DNA of 64,000 nt from Misgurnus anguillicaudatus (Eukaryota; Chordata; Actinopteri; Cypriniformes; Cobitidae): positions 27,483,001 through 27,547,000 of the forward strand of contig NC_073361.2 of NCBI RefSeq assembly GCF_027580225.2, in the 5' to 3' direction. The stretch's first letter is position 1. The number at the start of each line of letters is the position of its first letter. The notes below the pieces were generated by a model. The model was not told the origin of the DNA. It worked only from the letters and a program-made list of their open reading frames with translations, and searched no databases. The translations under genes were made by a program, and so were the position numbers. Shown one piece after another: positions 56,501-63,862 of the stretch.

Positions 56501-59500
56501 CAGCTACAGTTGGCATAAGTGGGGTAGTTACTGGGGAAGTTTAAGCTCTCGATCCTTCCCCGGGACTGATTGGCGATCAGCACACCATTGCAAACTAAAC
56601 AGAAAATGGCAAACGTGATTTATGTCATGGGAGGGAAATTATTTGACTCATGATGCATAGCTTCAAAATAAAAAATAAGGCAGAAATGCATTTATACAAG
56701 AGCCATCTTGCGATGAAGTGGAGCCTGATTTGACCCTGCGGTAAAGTTAAAGAGTCTGGGAAACATGTAGGCATGCGACCATTGTGAGTCGAATAAAAGG
56801 GGAATGACTGAGAGATCACACAAAGGAAGATAAATAGTGTTGCACTGAGCTCTAAACTGTGACATTTCACCTCTATAAACATAATTAAAACAGGACAAAA
56901 CAGCAGATATACAGCCTAGTCTGTAAGTGAACTTAACCACCAGCTAGATAGACCACTGTAATACTTTACTATTCACTGACATATCTAACACTGGTTTCAT
57001 TATTCACTATTTTTGTACATATAGCATGGTAATACCATAGTATTCAAAGTATAACAAAGGCAGGATTTTTCTAGATATGTGCAATAGTTTGTTGTTTGAT
57101 AGGGAATTGATGTGTGCATGCTTGGGTTTTGTGCAACTCACTGGTTTGGTAGTTAGCCAGAAATCCGCCTGTGTGAAAGATGCTGTCTGTGCGCAGTTTC
57201 ACGTACATATTCTCTTTAGATGAGTGGAAGGGTGGAGGAATCTGATTTCCACACAGCTTAGCCAACTGTGGAGCATTGGTGCTGTTTCCATTATAAACCT
57301 GGTTAGATATAATAATCAAGCTTAGTACAATATGAAGGACTCTCTAACAGAAAGTTGTCTAGGAGAACGTTGTCTGACCGCTAAGTAGTCGAACGTGCAG
57401 TCGTAAGTAGACTCCAGGTGAAAGTCTGCAAAGCTGAGCACCACCGTACTTCCAGCGCTGGTCTTGATGTGCCAGTAGCACTCGGCATTGGGGTGGTAGG
57501 GCAGCGGGTAGTTTGGAGAGGTAAAACCTCCGACACTGGTGGTCAAGGTACCACCACAACCTATGGCGGAAATACACAAAACATATTGCAGACAAAAGCT
57601 CTGAACAGATTGCCGGACTGAAGCGCAACTGGAGTCAGGGTTCAGAAATGTTAAAGGGGACATTTCACAAGACTTTTTAAAGATGTCAAATAAATTGTAT
57701 GTACTTATGTAAGGTTTTAGCTTAAAATATCATATAAACAATTTATTATAGCACGTTAAAATTGCCAATTTGTAGGTCTGAGCAAAAATCAAACACTGAT
57801 CACCATAATGGTGGTTTGTTGAAAATGAAGCTCAATTGTGCTGTCAATAATTTTCGCTCTCTGCACTAAATGACAGTGCCGTGGGTGGATAGTGCAGATT
57901 TAGGGGTGGTATTATTATAATAGGATCCCCTTCGGACATCACAGGGGGAGCCAAATTTCAATTTTTCACATGCTTGCAGATAGGGCTGCAATGATTAATC
58001 GTGCAAATGTGCGTTTACTCAATGAATGAATTTTAATGAATTACGGCGAAATCCCGGCACATCACAAAGCCAGGGGGCGCTCTCGTGCAGAAACTCCCTT
58101 TGTGCCACAGAAGAAGTAGCATTACAAACGCTTTTCCAGGAAATGTCTATAGGAATATTTATATTGCTGTTCTCCAAATTGTTTCAGGTATTTTCATGAT
58201 AATAAGAATATTTTGAATGAGTTTGTTTAACAAGTGTTGCTTTTTTAAAATGCACGTAATAAACAACCCCGACTCATAATGATTTAAGATTGATAAGGAC
58301 TTTCTAATGACCAAATGCCGTGGTACACCCACAAGCTGTGAATGAAACACAGAATCGATTCTGAATCGATTTCAGAGGCATTTTTTATGGGACACGCGAT
58401 TAATCGTTATAACCCTACTTGCAAAGAATGGTTTACCAAAACTAAGTTACTTGGTTGGTCTTTTTCACATTTTCTAGGTTGATAGAAGCATTGGGGACCC
58501 AATTATAGAACTTAGAAGATAGAACATAGAAAAAGTTAGATTTTCATGATATGTCCCCTTTAACAATCCTGAAATATTATAATTTATATAAAACATATTA
58601 TAGAAATCAGTGTTTAAAACACAATTCACAATGGTACGATTTTAAAATTATTTATAAGCTCATCTGACAAACAAAAAGATAAGTTTGTAAAGAAGCCTGC
58701 AATTTTATGTTTCACCAGAGATGGCGATAGAGATGCAAACGCTACAAATTGCATTTTAAAGTGAAAATTAAATGTTGCGATTTTCTAGGCCGATATGTCT
58801 AGGAACTATACTCTTATTCTGGCGTAATAATCAAGGACTTTGCTGCTGTAACATGGCTGCAGGAGGTGTATGATATTACGCAGCGCCAGAAAATAGTCCC
58901 CTTGGTAACTTTCAATAGCAGGGGACTATTTTCGGGCACTGCGTAATATCACTCTAGGGGAGCTGGAAAATAAGCCTTTTTTCAAAAAAAAATATTTAAT
59001 ATTTGACAATACAAAAATAAATGCATACCTGTCTGTGTACCATCCCAGTGAGCAGCAAACCCCCTGTAGGTGAGCACACTGTCGGATCGTAGCTTCAACC
59101 AAAGCCTGTTACTATGGGATACTATAATGGGAGGGGCAACTACTCCACAGAATTTACCAATCAGAGGGGATGTTTCATAGCCTCCATCTCTGTTAATGAA
59201 AGAAAAGGGTTTCAAAAAGTAACATACCAAAATATGTCCCAAGTTAGTGCTTATGTTTCTTACCTGATCTCTAAATAGTCGAAGGAACAGGAAGTCGATG
59301 CCTCTAGCAGAAAATCTGTGATATTAAGCATGATCTGCATATTGACTTCCACTATGATTTTATAGACACACTCCCGATTGGTTGGGTAATTGCTTGGGTA
59401 GTTGGGGGAGTTGAATTGTCCGGTAGGGGACGTAAAAACAGCACTGCAGTCTATATGTGTAGAGTAAAGGAAAAGCACACAAGTTCCAACCTTCACTATG

Positions 59501-62500
59501 CATCCTTTGAACAAATGATTTTTGTATCGAGTGACTGCAATAAAAGTGTACCTGTGGTCGCATTGATTGAGACATAAGTGGCTGAAAAACCCTCGGCGGC
59601 AAGACTCGAGTCAGACACCAACAGGACGGTCATCAGACTATCGGTGCTTGTTAGAGACGGAGGAACCGAATGCCCACAGAACCTGAACAGAGAATGACAA
59701 CCAGCATTTGAGATCCCTGGTGTAGCACACCCTTAAAACATCTCAGATGTTGTCTCAGGTTCCTACCTGCCCATAAGGGTGCCGGTCAGCGCGGTACCAT
59801 TATCATAGACATCCACGTAGTCATAATCACAGTTGGTGTGGTACTCCAGGTTGAAGCTTGTGAATGACAAACGGATGAGGTTGCCAGGGTCAAGAGAGAT
59901 GTACCAAGTGCAGTTGGCTCCGTGAGGGTACACGGTGGGATGACCTGGGCTGGTGAATGAACCTGTTGGCTCTGTGAGTGTCTCTCCACAACCTTTAAAA
60001 ATAAACACAAACCATTGTGGGGCTCGATCGTACAACACCCTAACACCCCTGATCTATTCTCTTTGATTTGCCAAGCTAAAGCTTCGTACTCTGCAATGCA
60101 TTCTGGGATTGCCTCAAAACACATTCAGATCACTAAAATTTTGTATTTGAACAAAGCAGTGTAGGGTACCTTGCTCTGCAGATCCATACTCAGCAGTGAA
60201 ACCATGGTTGGAGACGGAAGCATCTGTTTTGAATTGGATGAACATGGATCTTTGGGAAGACTGCAACATGGGAGGCACCTCGGTTCCACAATAACTGCCA
60301 ATCAGAGGAGAGCTTGCGCTGGGACCATCTCTTACCTAGGAATGCAGACGATAACGTTAACATCTAATCTGTATGTTGGCCGATTAGCCTAATGGTAACG
60401 AACGTACCTCAACATGATCAAAGTAACACGTGCCGGTTCCTTCAACGTCAAAGGTGAGGAAATTAAGAGTGACCACGTAGCCCATGGGTTGGTTTATGAC
60501 CCACTCGCACACTTTGTTATGGGGATATGGATTAGGGTGGAGGGGTGAGCGGATCTGACCGGTTCCAGAGAGGGTTCCACCACAGGCTAAATAGATAAAC
60601 AGTTCAACAGACTTAAAGGATTAGTCCATTTTCTTAAAAAAATCCAGATAATTTACTCAACACCATGTCATCCAAAATGTTGATGTCTGTTTTTGTTCAG
60701 TTGAGAAGAAATTATGTTTTTTGATTAAAACATTCCAGGATTTTTCTCATTTTACTGGACTTTAATGGAGCCCAACACTTAACAGTTTTAATGCATTTTA
60801 AAATTGCAGTTTCAAAGGACTCTAAATGATCTCAAACGAGGCATAAGGGCCTTATCTAGCGAAACGTTTGTCAGTTTTGGCAAGAAAAATAAAAAAATGC
60901 ACTTTTGAACCGCAACTTCTCATCTTCCTCCGGTCCTGTGGCGCCCCAGCGCGACCTCACGTAATTGCGTAATGACGTAAAAAGGTCACATGTTACATAT
61001 ATGAAACGCACATTTGGGGACCATTTTAAACAATAAACTGAAGTGTTGGGGTCCATTAAAGTCCATTAAAATTAGAAAAATCCTGGAATGTTTTAATCAA
61101 AAAAACATAATTTCTTCTCAACTGAACAAAGAAAGACATCAACATTTTGGATGACATGGTGGTGAGTAAATTATCTGAATTTTTTAAAGAAAATAGCCTA
61201 ATCCTTTAAGCAGGAAACTTCACATTGTCTGTACACTGCACACAAAACTAGGAAGCAGCTTACATGCATTTGCATTTACATCTATGCATTTGGCAGATCC
61301 GTCTATCCAAAGCAACTTTTAAGGTATACATTTTATCAGTATGTGTGTTCTCAGGAAATTAAACCCATGACATTTGCGCTTCTAATGCAATGCACTACCC
61401 AAATGAGCTACATGAACACATGCAAGTCTAAATGTGTGATTTGTAGCTGAAATAAAATGGACCATATGGTCAAGATTTTAAGCTGGATAAGTGAAGCACT
61501 AGCAGTGTTGGATGCATATTTTGTTTAATGTCATGTTTATTTTGTTGGTTTGAAATAAAAATGAGGTTACGTGTTATTTTGATGGTCCCCATTTTACATT
61601 CTGTTGACTATACTGTAAGTGCGGCACCTACATGTCAACAAACTCTACTAGTTGAGTATTAGTAGACTGTTGGGGATGGGGTAGGGGTTAGGTGTATAAG
61701 TTTACTCATAATACTCACCACCATGTCATCCAAAATGTTAATGTCTTTCTTTGTTCAGTCGAGAAGAAATTATGTTTTTTAAGGAAAACATTCCAGGATT
61801 TTTCTCATTTTAATGGACTTTAATGGACCCCAACACTTAACAGTTTTAAAGGACAAGTTCGGTATTTTACACTTAAAGCCCGGTTTTCAGATTGTTTATG
61901 ATGAAATAGAACGGTTTTGACTGAAATTTCGACATTTGCGGCTGCCCCGAGAATTTTTTTGTGTTTGTGTTTCAGCTCCTACCTTTACAATGGGTTTAAT
62001 GGTGCACTGGAACAATCCTTCCTAAAATGCATTAAACTTTCGTTTACAAAGACGTGAAACTCACCGAGTGGTCAGGGGTGTTCACTGATATGCTCACACA
62101 AAAATCGCGTTAAAAGATGCTTTCCAACAGCTGTTTTAGCATTCGTTGTTAACTTGTGGACCTATTTTTCCAAACGCCCCACACCCGTACATTCTTCCGC
62201 TTAGAGCTTGAATAATAGACACTCCAGCCCAGTTGGTGGCGCTAATCCGCCATTGCCAGTTGCAAGAATACAAACAAAGTTCCCGGCGCGGAGTAATACC
62301 GTAACTCACAGCACAACTAATACAAGTCAATGGAGTTGGCAAAAACTAAGATAAAACCTGTTGGAATGTGTATTTTGCAGCGATTTTTGTGTGAGCATAT
62401 CAGTGAACACCCCTGACCACTCGTTGAGTTTCACGTCTTTGTAAACGAAAGTTTAATGCATTTTAGGAAGGATTGTTCCAGTGCACCATTAAACCCATTG

Positions 62501-63862
62501 TAAAGGTAGAAGCTGAAACACAAACACCCAAAAATTCTCTGGGCAGCCGCATATGTCGAAATTTCAGTCAAAACCGTTCTATTTCATCATAAACAATCTG
62601 AAAACAGGGCTTTAAGTGTAAAATACCGAACTTGTCCTTTAATGGAGTTAAAAATTCCGTTTCAACGGAGTTGCAAAGGACTCTACATGATCCTAAACGA
62701 GACATAAGGGTCTTATCTAGCGAAACGATTGTCATTTTTGACAAGAAAAATTAAAAATATGCACTTTTAAATCACGACTTCTCGTCTATCTCAGGTCCTC
62801 TGACGCGCCAGTGCGACCTCACGCAATAGGTCATCACGTCAAGAGGTCACGGATGACGTATTGAAACTACACCCCAGTGTTTCTAAGTGTTGAGAAAGAG
62901 GACCGTTCTGACGTTGTTGTATGTTGAATTAAACTAATTAATGTCTTTGTGTCAGTTTATTGTTTAAAATGGTCTGCAAATGTGTGTTTCATATATGTAA
63001 CACGTGACCTTTTCATGGCATTACGCAATTACGTGACGTTGCGCTGGCGCGTCACAGGATCGGAGATAGACGACAATTTATGGTTTAAAAGTGCATATTT
63101 TTTATTTTTCTTGCCAAAAATGACAATTGTTTTGCTAGATAAGACCCTTATGCCTCATTTGGGATTGTAGAGTCCTTTGAAACTGCGTTGAAACTGCAAT
63201 TTTAAACTGCATTAAAACTGTTACGTGTTGGTGTCCATTAAAGTCCATTAAAATGAGAAAAATCCTGGAATGTTTTCCTCAAAAAACATAATTTCTTCTC
63301 GACTGAACAAAAAAAGACATCAACATTTTGGATGACATGGTGGTGAGTAAATTATCTGGATTTTTTTTAAGGAAATGGACTAATCCTTTAAGAGAGTTTG
63401 TTGATACCCAAAATAAAGTGATACCCAAAAATGAGATTTAGGTCTCTTACCAAGTTCATATGTGGCCCTGAAACCAGCTCGGGACACAGAGTCGTCGGAT
63501 TGGAAACGAATCCAGAGTGCATTGGTGGAGGACAAAATGGGTGCTGGCAATGTGGTACCACAGTATTTCCCAAAAAGTGGGCCAGTCTCACTAGTTCCAT
63601 CTCGAACCTGATAAAGAAGTTGCTTATATACTAGCAAGTACTTTACATTCATTTAACACACATACCCAAAGAAATCATACCTCCACGAAGTCAAAAAGAC
63701 AGCCGCTATGAATCTCCATATCCATGTGGGTGAAGTTAAGGGCCACCACTTCATTCTGTGGCATTCTTATGATATAAATGCACTGCCTGTTGTGAGCGTA
63801 GTTATTCGGCCAGTTGGGAGAGATGATGATTCCCTCGGTCTCCGTGTAGACGCCGCCGCAGC
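31948..63862 (-). CDS. cubn: CUBN, cubilin, CUB3-CUB27 and stop (50 exons, 5' end missing)
   Basis: Peripheral endocytic receptor of intestinal and renal apical membranes. The family binds intrinsic factor-vitamin B12, albumin, apoA-I and others, and is carried by amnionless and megalin. Fifty phase-compatible exons encode 25 back-to-back CUB domains of 110-125 residues, each starting near CGG..G.I.SPNYP..YP.N..C.W and ending F.SD....GF.A.Y. Total about 8,738 nt, or 2,911 residues and a TGA at 31948-31950. With 27 CUB domains known in mammals these are CUB3-27, and the cysteine-poor module falls exactly at position 13, as I recall for human. Every domain begins after a phase-1 intron. No transmembrane segment follows CUB27, as expected for a peripheral receptor. 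All 50 exons join without frameshift or stop. The N-terminal region, EGF repeats and CUB1-2 must lie right of the window. Confidence 0.97.
32590..33669 (-). CDS. cubn: CUBN CUB26
   Basis: Exons 33488-33669 ([20 protein letters not shown] start; begins CSR instead of CGG) and 32590-32755 ([20 protein letters not shown]). A transposon end (33384-33480) stops 2 bp short of the first exon's gtgag donor. Confidence 0.95.
33754..34192 (-). CDS. cubn: CUBN CUB25 (acceptor anomaly)
   Basis: Exons 33984-34192 ([20 protein letters not shown]) and 33754-33883 ([20 protein letters not shown]). The second exon begins after the only AG available (gggcag). The 15 nt before it would encode G-D-Y-G-Q in frame and would restore the normal spacing from the conserved Asp to Cys4 (13 residues), but the bases before them are TG, not AG. 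If used, the exon would reach 33898. Confidence 0.88.
34283..34651 (-). CDS. cubn: CUBN CUB24, single exon
   Basis: The only CUB domain here encoded by one uninterrupted 369-bp exon, phase 1 at both ends: [20 protein letters not shown] through [10 protein letters not shown]. It contains the acidic [12 protein letters not shown] and LVGTYCGD motifs. Loss of the intra-domain intron is inferred by comparison with its neighbours. Confidence 0.95.
34652..37688 (-). other. CUBN intron, CUB23-CUB24
   Basis: A 3-kb intron. It holds the accatggtta repeat (35515-35650), the MITE of 35968-36206 and a palindromic AT-rich element near 35185-35403 (aaaaacaacacattag to tcctttctaagagag). 36230-37020 looks like another diverged repeat (opens tttggccgtttctcaatacc and closes with its inverse near 36998-37015). 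No exon. Confidence 0.5.
35968..36206. repeat. MITE with GGGGC-GTTT-CC ends, copy 2
   Basis: 239 bp in a CUBN intron; left end ggggcagttttccagacagg, right end cctgtctgggaaaccgcccc. Same family as 28590-28815. Confidence 0.85.
37689..39788 (-). CDS. cubn: CUBN CUB23
   Basis: Exons 39659-39788 ([20 protein letters not shown], through RVIDLK) and 37689-37906 ([20 protein letters not shown] through WRATYSETL). The inner intron is phase 2 and unusually long (1.75 kb) because of inserted repeats. NGT and NCT sequons are present. Confidence 0.95.
38359..39015. repeat. TTAA-ended foldback element, family F, copy 1 (truncated)
   Basis: Starts ttaaagggacattccacttt and carries tttggaatccatttagctga. 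The right arm stops at about 39015, lacking the terminal gtggaatgtcc. The complete copy is 55261-55919 and a partial one 58770-58992. Confidence 0.8.
39789..40990 (-). other. CUBN intron, CUB22-CUB23
   Basis: A 1.2-kb intron with one accatggtta repeat (40018-40136), a diverged cacaccca-rich stretch (40420-40510) and a fragment of the 26363 MITE family (40637-40676). No exon. Confidence 0.6.
40991..41413 (-). CDS. cubn: CUBN CUB22
   Basis: Exons 41264-41413 ([20 protein letters not shown]) and 40991-41179 ([20 protein letters not shown] through [10 protein letters not shown]). The inner intron is 84 bp, phase 1. CGA replaces the usual CGG; NFT is a sequon. Confidence 0.95.
41502..41932 (-). 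CDS. cubn: CUBN CUB21
   Basis: Exons 41745-41932 ([20 protein letters not shown]) and 41502-41658 ([20 protein letters not shown] through [10 protein letters not shown]). The inner intron is phase 0. The SWTII core and all four cysteines are present. Confidence 0.95.
41933..42287 (-). other. CUBN intron, CUB20-CUB21
   Basis: 355 bp; contains a short run of diverged aaccctaa units (42100-42200). Nothing else. Confidence 0.7.
42288..42723 (-). CDS. cubn: CUBN CUB20
   Basis: Exons 42602-42723 ([20 protein letters not shown]; short) and 42288-42513 ([20 protein letters not shown] through [12 protein letters not shown]). The inner intron is placed earlier in the fold than in most neighbours. Confidence 0.95.
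42808..43318 (-). CDS. cubn: CUBN CUB19
   Basis: Exons 43121-43318 ([20 protein letters not shown], through [10 protein letters not shown]) and 42808-42957 ([20 protein letters not shown] through [10 protein letters not shown]). The inner intron is phase 1, inside the Gly after the acidic loop. NFT, NYS and NSS sequons are present. Confidence 0.95.
43400..43883 (-). CDS. cubn: CUBN CUB18
   Basis: Exons 43702-43883 ([20 protein letters not shown]) and 43400-43571 ([20 protein letters not shown] through [13 protein letters not shown]). Inner intron phase 0 with a gtaagg donor. Confidence 0.95.
43884..44295 (-). other. CUBN intron, CUB17-CUB18 (GC-AG)
   Basis: 412 bp, starting gcaagt and ending tgtag. 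It contains a fragment resembling a fish SINE body (cttgctcaagggcactggcc, 44061-44080). Confidence 0.7.
44296..44732 (-). CDS. cubn: CUBN CUB17
   Basis: Exons 44523-44732 ([20 protein letters not shown], through EIREYNASG) and 44296-44436 ([20 protein letters not shown] through [11 protein letters not shown]). The first exon has a weak gtttga donor. The second uses a GC donor (AAG|gcaagt), otherwise perfect consensus. Confidence 0.94.
44822..45267 (-). CDS. cubn: CUBN CUB16
   Basis: Exons 45093-45267 ([20 protein letters not shown]) and 44822-45000 ([20 protein letters not shown] through HIGFKAKAS). Inner intron phase 2, splitting a Gly codon before Cys3. Slightly long N-terminal loop (LNDGDPPG). 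Confidence 0.95.
45428..45924 (-). CDS. cubn: CUBN CUB15
   Basis: Exons 45734-45924 ([20 protein letters not shown] through STGDYLE) and 45428-45596 ([20 protein letters not shown] through [12 protein letters not shown]). Inner intron phase 0. Confidence 0.95.
46020..46442 (-). CDS. cubn: CUBN CUB14
   Basis: Exons 46245-46442 ([20 protein letters not shown] through [11 protein letters not shown]) and 46020-46166 ([20 protein letters not shown] through [10 protein letters not shown]). Inner intron phase 1. The second exon is a short 147 bp. Confidence 0.95.
46522..47728 (-). CDS. cubn: CUBN CUB13, lacks Cys1 and Cys2
   Basis: Exons 47547-47728 ([20 protein letters not shown], through [11 protein letters not shown]) and 46522-46714 ([20 protein letters not shown]). 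The first Cys is replaced by Tyr (YGN for CGG) and the partner before the conserved Trp is also Tyr (DYRW). Cys3 and Cys4 remain (DCYYDK, FCG). A longer linker ([14 protein letters not shown]) precedes CUB14. The inner intron carries the nested MITE. Confidence 0.94.
46787..47519. repeat. TTAA-ended MITE, family G, with nested element
   Basis: Left end ttaaaggtgcagtgtgtaat, right end ctacacactgcagctttaa (inverted, imperfect). Interrupted by the element at 46911-47262. The outer family is about 380 bp without it. Confidence 0.85.
46911..47262. mobile_element. Harbinger-like foldback, nested
   Basis: Left end ctgtgcattcacaccgccac, right end gtggcggtgtgaaggcacag. The arms extend through cggcgagagcgtc / gacgctctcgccg. 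It is flanked on both sides by TTA, a 3-bp duplication as in PIF/Harbinger elements. GC-rich centre, no ORF. Confidence 0.8.
47729..48035 (-). other. CUBN intron, CUB12-CUB13
   Basis: 307 bp of ordinary intron; nothing recognised. Confidence 0.7.
48036..48451 (-). CDS. cubn: CUBN CUB12
   Basis: Exons 48319-48451 ([20 protein letters not shown] through NRLQLSF) and 48036-48241 ([20 protein letters not shown] through [10 protein letters not shown]). The inner intron is only 77 bp, phase 2. Confidence 0.94.
48529..49086 (-). CDS. cubn: CUBN CUB11, three exons
   Basis: Exons 48970-49086 ([20 protein letters not shown] through WIILAQEP), 48747-48860 ([20 protein letters not shown] through APSVG) and 48529-48657 ([20 protein letters not shown] through [12 protein letters not shown]). 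The only domain here divided into three exons, all with phase-1 introns, so one intron more than its neighbours. Confidence 0.94.
49177..50802 (-). CDS. cubn: CUBN CUB10
   Basis: Exons 50621-50802 ([20 protein letters not shown] through CDYDYVA) and 49177-49333 ([20 protein letters not shown] through GFSARFSE). The inner intron (1.3 kb) is filled by a family A foldback whose end stands 15 bp from the second exon's acceptor. Confidence 0.95.
49349..50246. repeat. TTAA-ended foldback element, family A, copy 2
   Basis: Starts ttaaagaattagtccatttt and ends atggactaatcctttaa. About 900 bp with long arms, inside the CUB10 intron. Its left end lies 15 bp upstream (in transcription) of the exon at 49177-49333, so it borders the polypyrimidine tract. 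Confidence 0.88.
50272..50398 (+). mobile_element. tRNA-derived SINE
   Basis: The tRNA-like head contains an A box (gtagctcagttagcagagca), and the tail cggataaaagcgtcggcaaa is the conserved end of a fish SINE family. It cannot be a tRNA gene because the anticodon arm and acceptor stem are absent. Inserted in the CUB10 intron, opposite to CUBN. Confidence 0.75.
50866..51235. repeat. Family D element, intact copy
   Basis: 370 bp. Left end cagtgccggccggtgacttc, right end gaagtcaccggccaccaccg (inverted). It ends about 12 bp from the donor of the CUB9 second exon. It defines the family that is split at 29007-31406. Confidence 0.8.
51252..52654 (-). CDS. cubn: CUBN CUB9
   Basis: Exons 52473-52654 ([20 protein letters not shown] through CNYDKLE) and 51252-51426 ([20 protein letters not shown] through [13 protein letters not shown]). 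At Cys4 the usual CG is CT (LCTTRPP). The inner intron holds a family B MITE. Confidence 0.95.
51590..52024. repeat. TTAA-ended MITE, family B, copy 3
   Basis: 435 bp. The left end is shortened (ttaaaggggtc) and the right end is gaaatgtcccctttaa. Same interior as copies 1 and 2, with deletions. Confidence 0.85.
52655..55003 (-). other. CUBN intron, CUB8-CUB9
   Basis: A 2.3-kb intron dominated by the inverted repeat at 53010-54067, with a CT microsatellite (54441-54472). The 54500-55000 part shows no repeat or exon signal. Confidence 0.6.
53010..54067. repeat. Large multi-layer inverted repeat in CUBN intron
   Basis: The left arm (53010-53110: aaatcaatgtctgcagcgtc, ggtggagctattttatta) recurs inverted at 53994-54067 and partly at 53475-53520. 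Inside are two smaller hairpins with loops near 53260 and 53715 built from aaaacaagcaaaaaaatctg / cagatttttttgcttgtttt, and several cactgcaaaaaatgac / tttttgcagtg ends. Nested foldback elements of the same family. Confidence 0.8.
55004..56594 (-). CDS. cubn: CUBN CUB8
   Basis: Exons 56407-56594 ([20 protein letters not shown] through CAYDYVK) and 55004-55163 ([20 protein letters not shown] through GFQMDWYQN). CNG replaces CGG. CUB5-8 is the known intrinsic factor-B12 binding block, and the human P1297L Imerslund-Grasbeck change lies in CUB8. That function is assigned by position only. Confidence 0.95.
55261..55919. repeat. TTAA-ended foldback element, family F, complete copy
   Basis: 659 bp. 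Starts ttaaagggacactccacttt and ends aaagtggaatgtccatttaa. Long arms; near the centre a short extra hairpin, actatttt-c-g / caggggactattttcg (about 55640-55682). Confidence 0.88.
56595..57141 (-). other. CUBN intron, CUB7-CUB8
   Basis: 547 bp AT-rich intron; nothing recognised. Confidence 0.7.
57142..57560 (-). CDS. cubn: CUBN CUB7
   Basis: Exons 57379-57560 ([20 protein letters not shown] through CTFDYLA) and 57142-57298 ([20 protein letters not shown] through GGFLANYQT). Inner intron 80 bp, phase 0. Part of the B12-intrinsic factor binding block by position. Confidence 0.95.
57651..58563. repeat. TTAA-ended MITE, family B, copy 4, with hAT insert
   Basis: Starts ttaaaggggacatttcacaa and ends gatatgtcccctttaa. 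Interrupted at 57981-58417 by a hAT-type element. Without it the copy is about 470 bp. Confidence 0.88.
57981..58417. mobile_element. Non-autonomous hAT element nested in family B
   Basis: Ends tagggctgcaatgattaatc and gattaatcgttataacccta (inverted). Flanks cttgcaga (57973-57980) and cttgcaaa (58418-58425) make an 8-bp target duplication with one difference. The other family B copies have the unbroken sequence cttgcagagaatgg or similar at this point, confirming the insertion site. No transposase. Confidence 0.88.
58770..58992. repeat. Family F fragment
   Basis: Contains aaatgttgcgattttctagg and the end ggggagctggaaaataagcc. A partial copy of the 55261 element, without TTAA ends. Confidence 0.7.
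59029..59450 (-). CDS. cubn: CUBN CUB6
   Basis: Exons 59264-59450 ([20 protein letters not shown] through CSFDYLEIR) and 59029-59189 ([20 protein letters not shown] through [12 protein letters not shown]). Inner intron phase 2, splitting an Arg codon. CSA replaces CGG. Intrinsic factor-B12 block by position. Confidence 0.95.
59552..59992 (-). CDS. cubn: CUBN CUB5
   Basis: Exons 59767-59992 ([20 protein letters not shown] through TGTLMG) and 59552-59682 ([20 protein letters not shown] through [14 protein letters not shown]). The inner intron (phase 2) falls just before FCG rather than after the YDYVxV strand as in most domains. CGE replaces CGG. Confidence 0.95.
60170..60586 (-). CDS. cubn: CUBN CUB4
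   Basis: Exons 60408-60586 ([20 protein letters not shown] through CYFDHVE) and 60170-60335 ([20 protein letters not shown] through [13 protein letters not shown]). Inner intron 72 bp, phase 0. Confidence 0.95.
60613..61209. repeat. TTAA-ended foldback element, family A, copy 3 (shortened)
   Basis: Starts ttaaaggattagtccatttt and ends gcctaatcctttaa. At about 600 bp it lacks much of the right arm. Confidence 0.85.
61262..61420 (-). mobile_element. tRNA-derived SINE, second copy
   Basis: Read on the minus strand: tRNA-like head gttcatgtagctcatttggg, a B-box-like tgggtttaatttcc, then a tail ggatagacggatctgccaaa. Same family as 50272-50398, in the opposite orientation. Confidence 0.75.
61700..63391. 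repeat. Family A foldback, copy 4, with family E inside
   Basis: The left arm begins inside the family (tactcaccaccatgtcatcc) and the right arm ends ggactaatcctttaa at 63391. At 61846-62642 a complete family E element is inserted; the family A sequence resumes after it. Confidence 0.85.
61846..62642. repeat. TTAA-ended foldback element, family E, copy 2
   Basis: 797 bp. Ends ttaaaggacaagttcggtat and ataccgaacttgtcctttaa, a perfect 20-bp inverted repeat. TTAA at both junctions. GC-rich centre gttcccggcgcggagtaata shared with copy 1. Confidence 0.92.
63451..63862 (-). CDS. cubn: CUBN CUB3 (first domain in window)
   Basis: Exons 63681-63862 ([20 protein letters not shown] through CLFDFVE) and 63451-63607 ([20 protein letters not shown] through [10 protein letters not shown]). 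Inner intron phase 0. It begins after a tgacccag acceptor with a phase-1 join to an exon beyond the right edge, where CUB2 is expected. 63863-64000 is intron. Confidence 0.95.

Larger units (their letters stand above)
60587..63450 (-). other. CUBN intron, CUB3-CUB4
   Basis: A 2.9-kb intron made almost entirely of repeats: family A copies 3 and 4, a SINE and a family E element. No exon seen. Confidence 0.7.
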
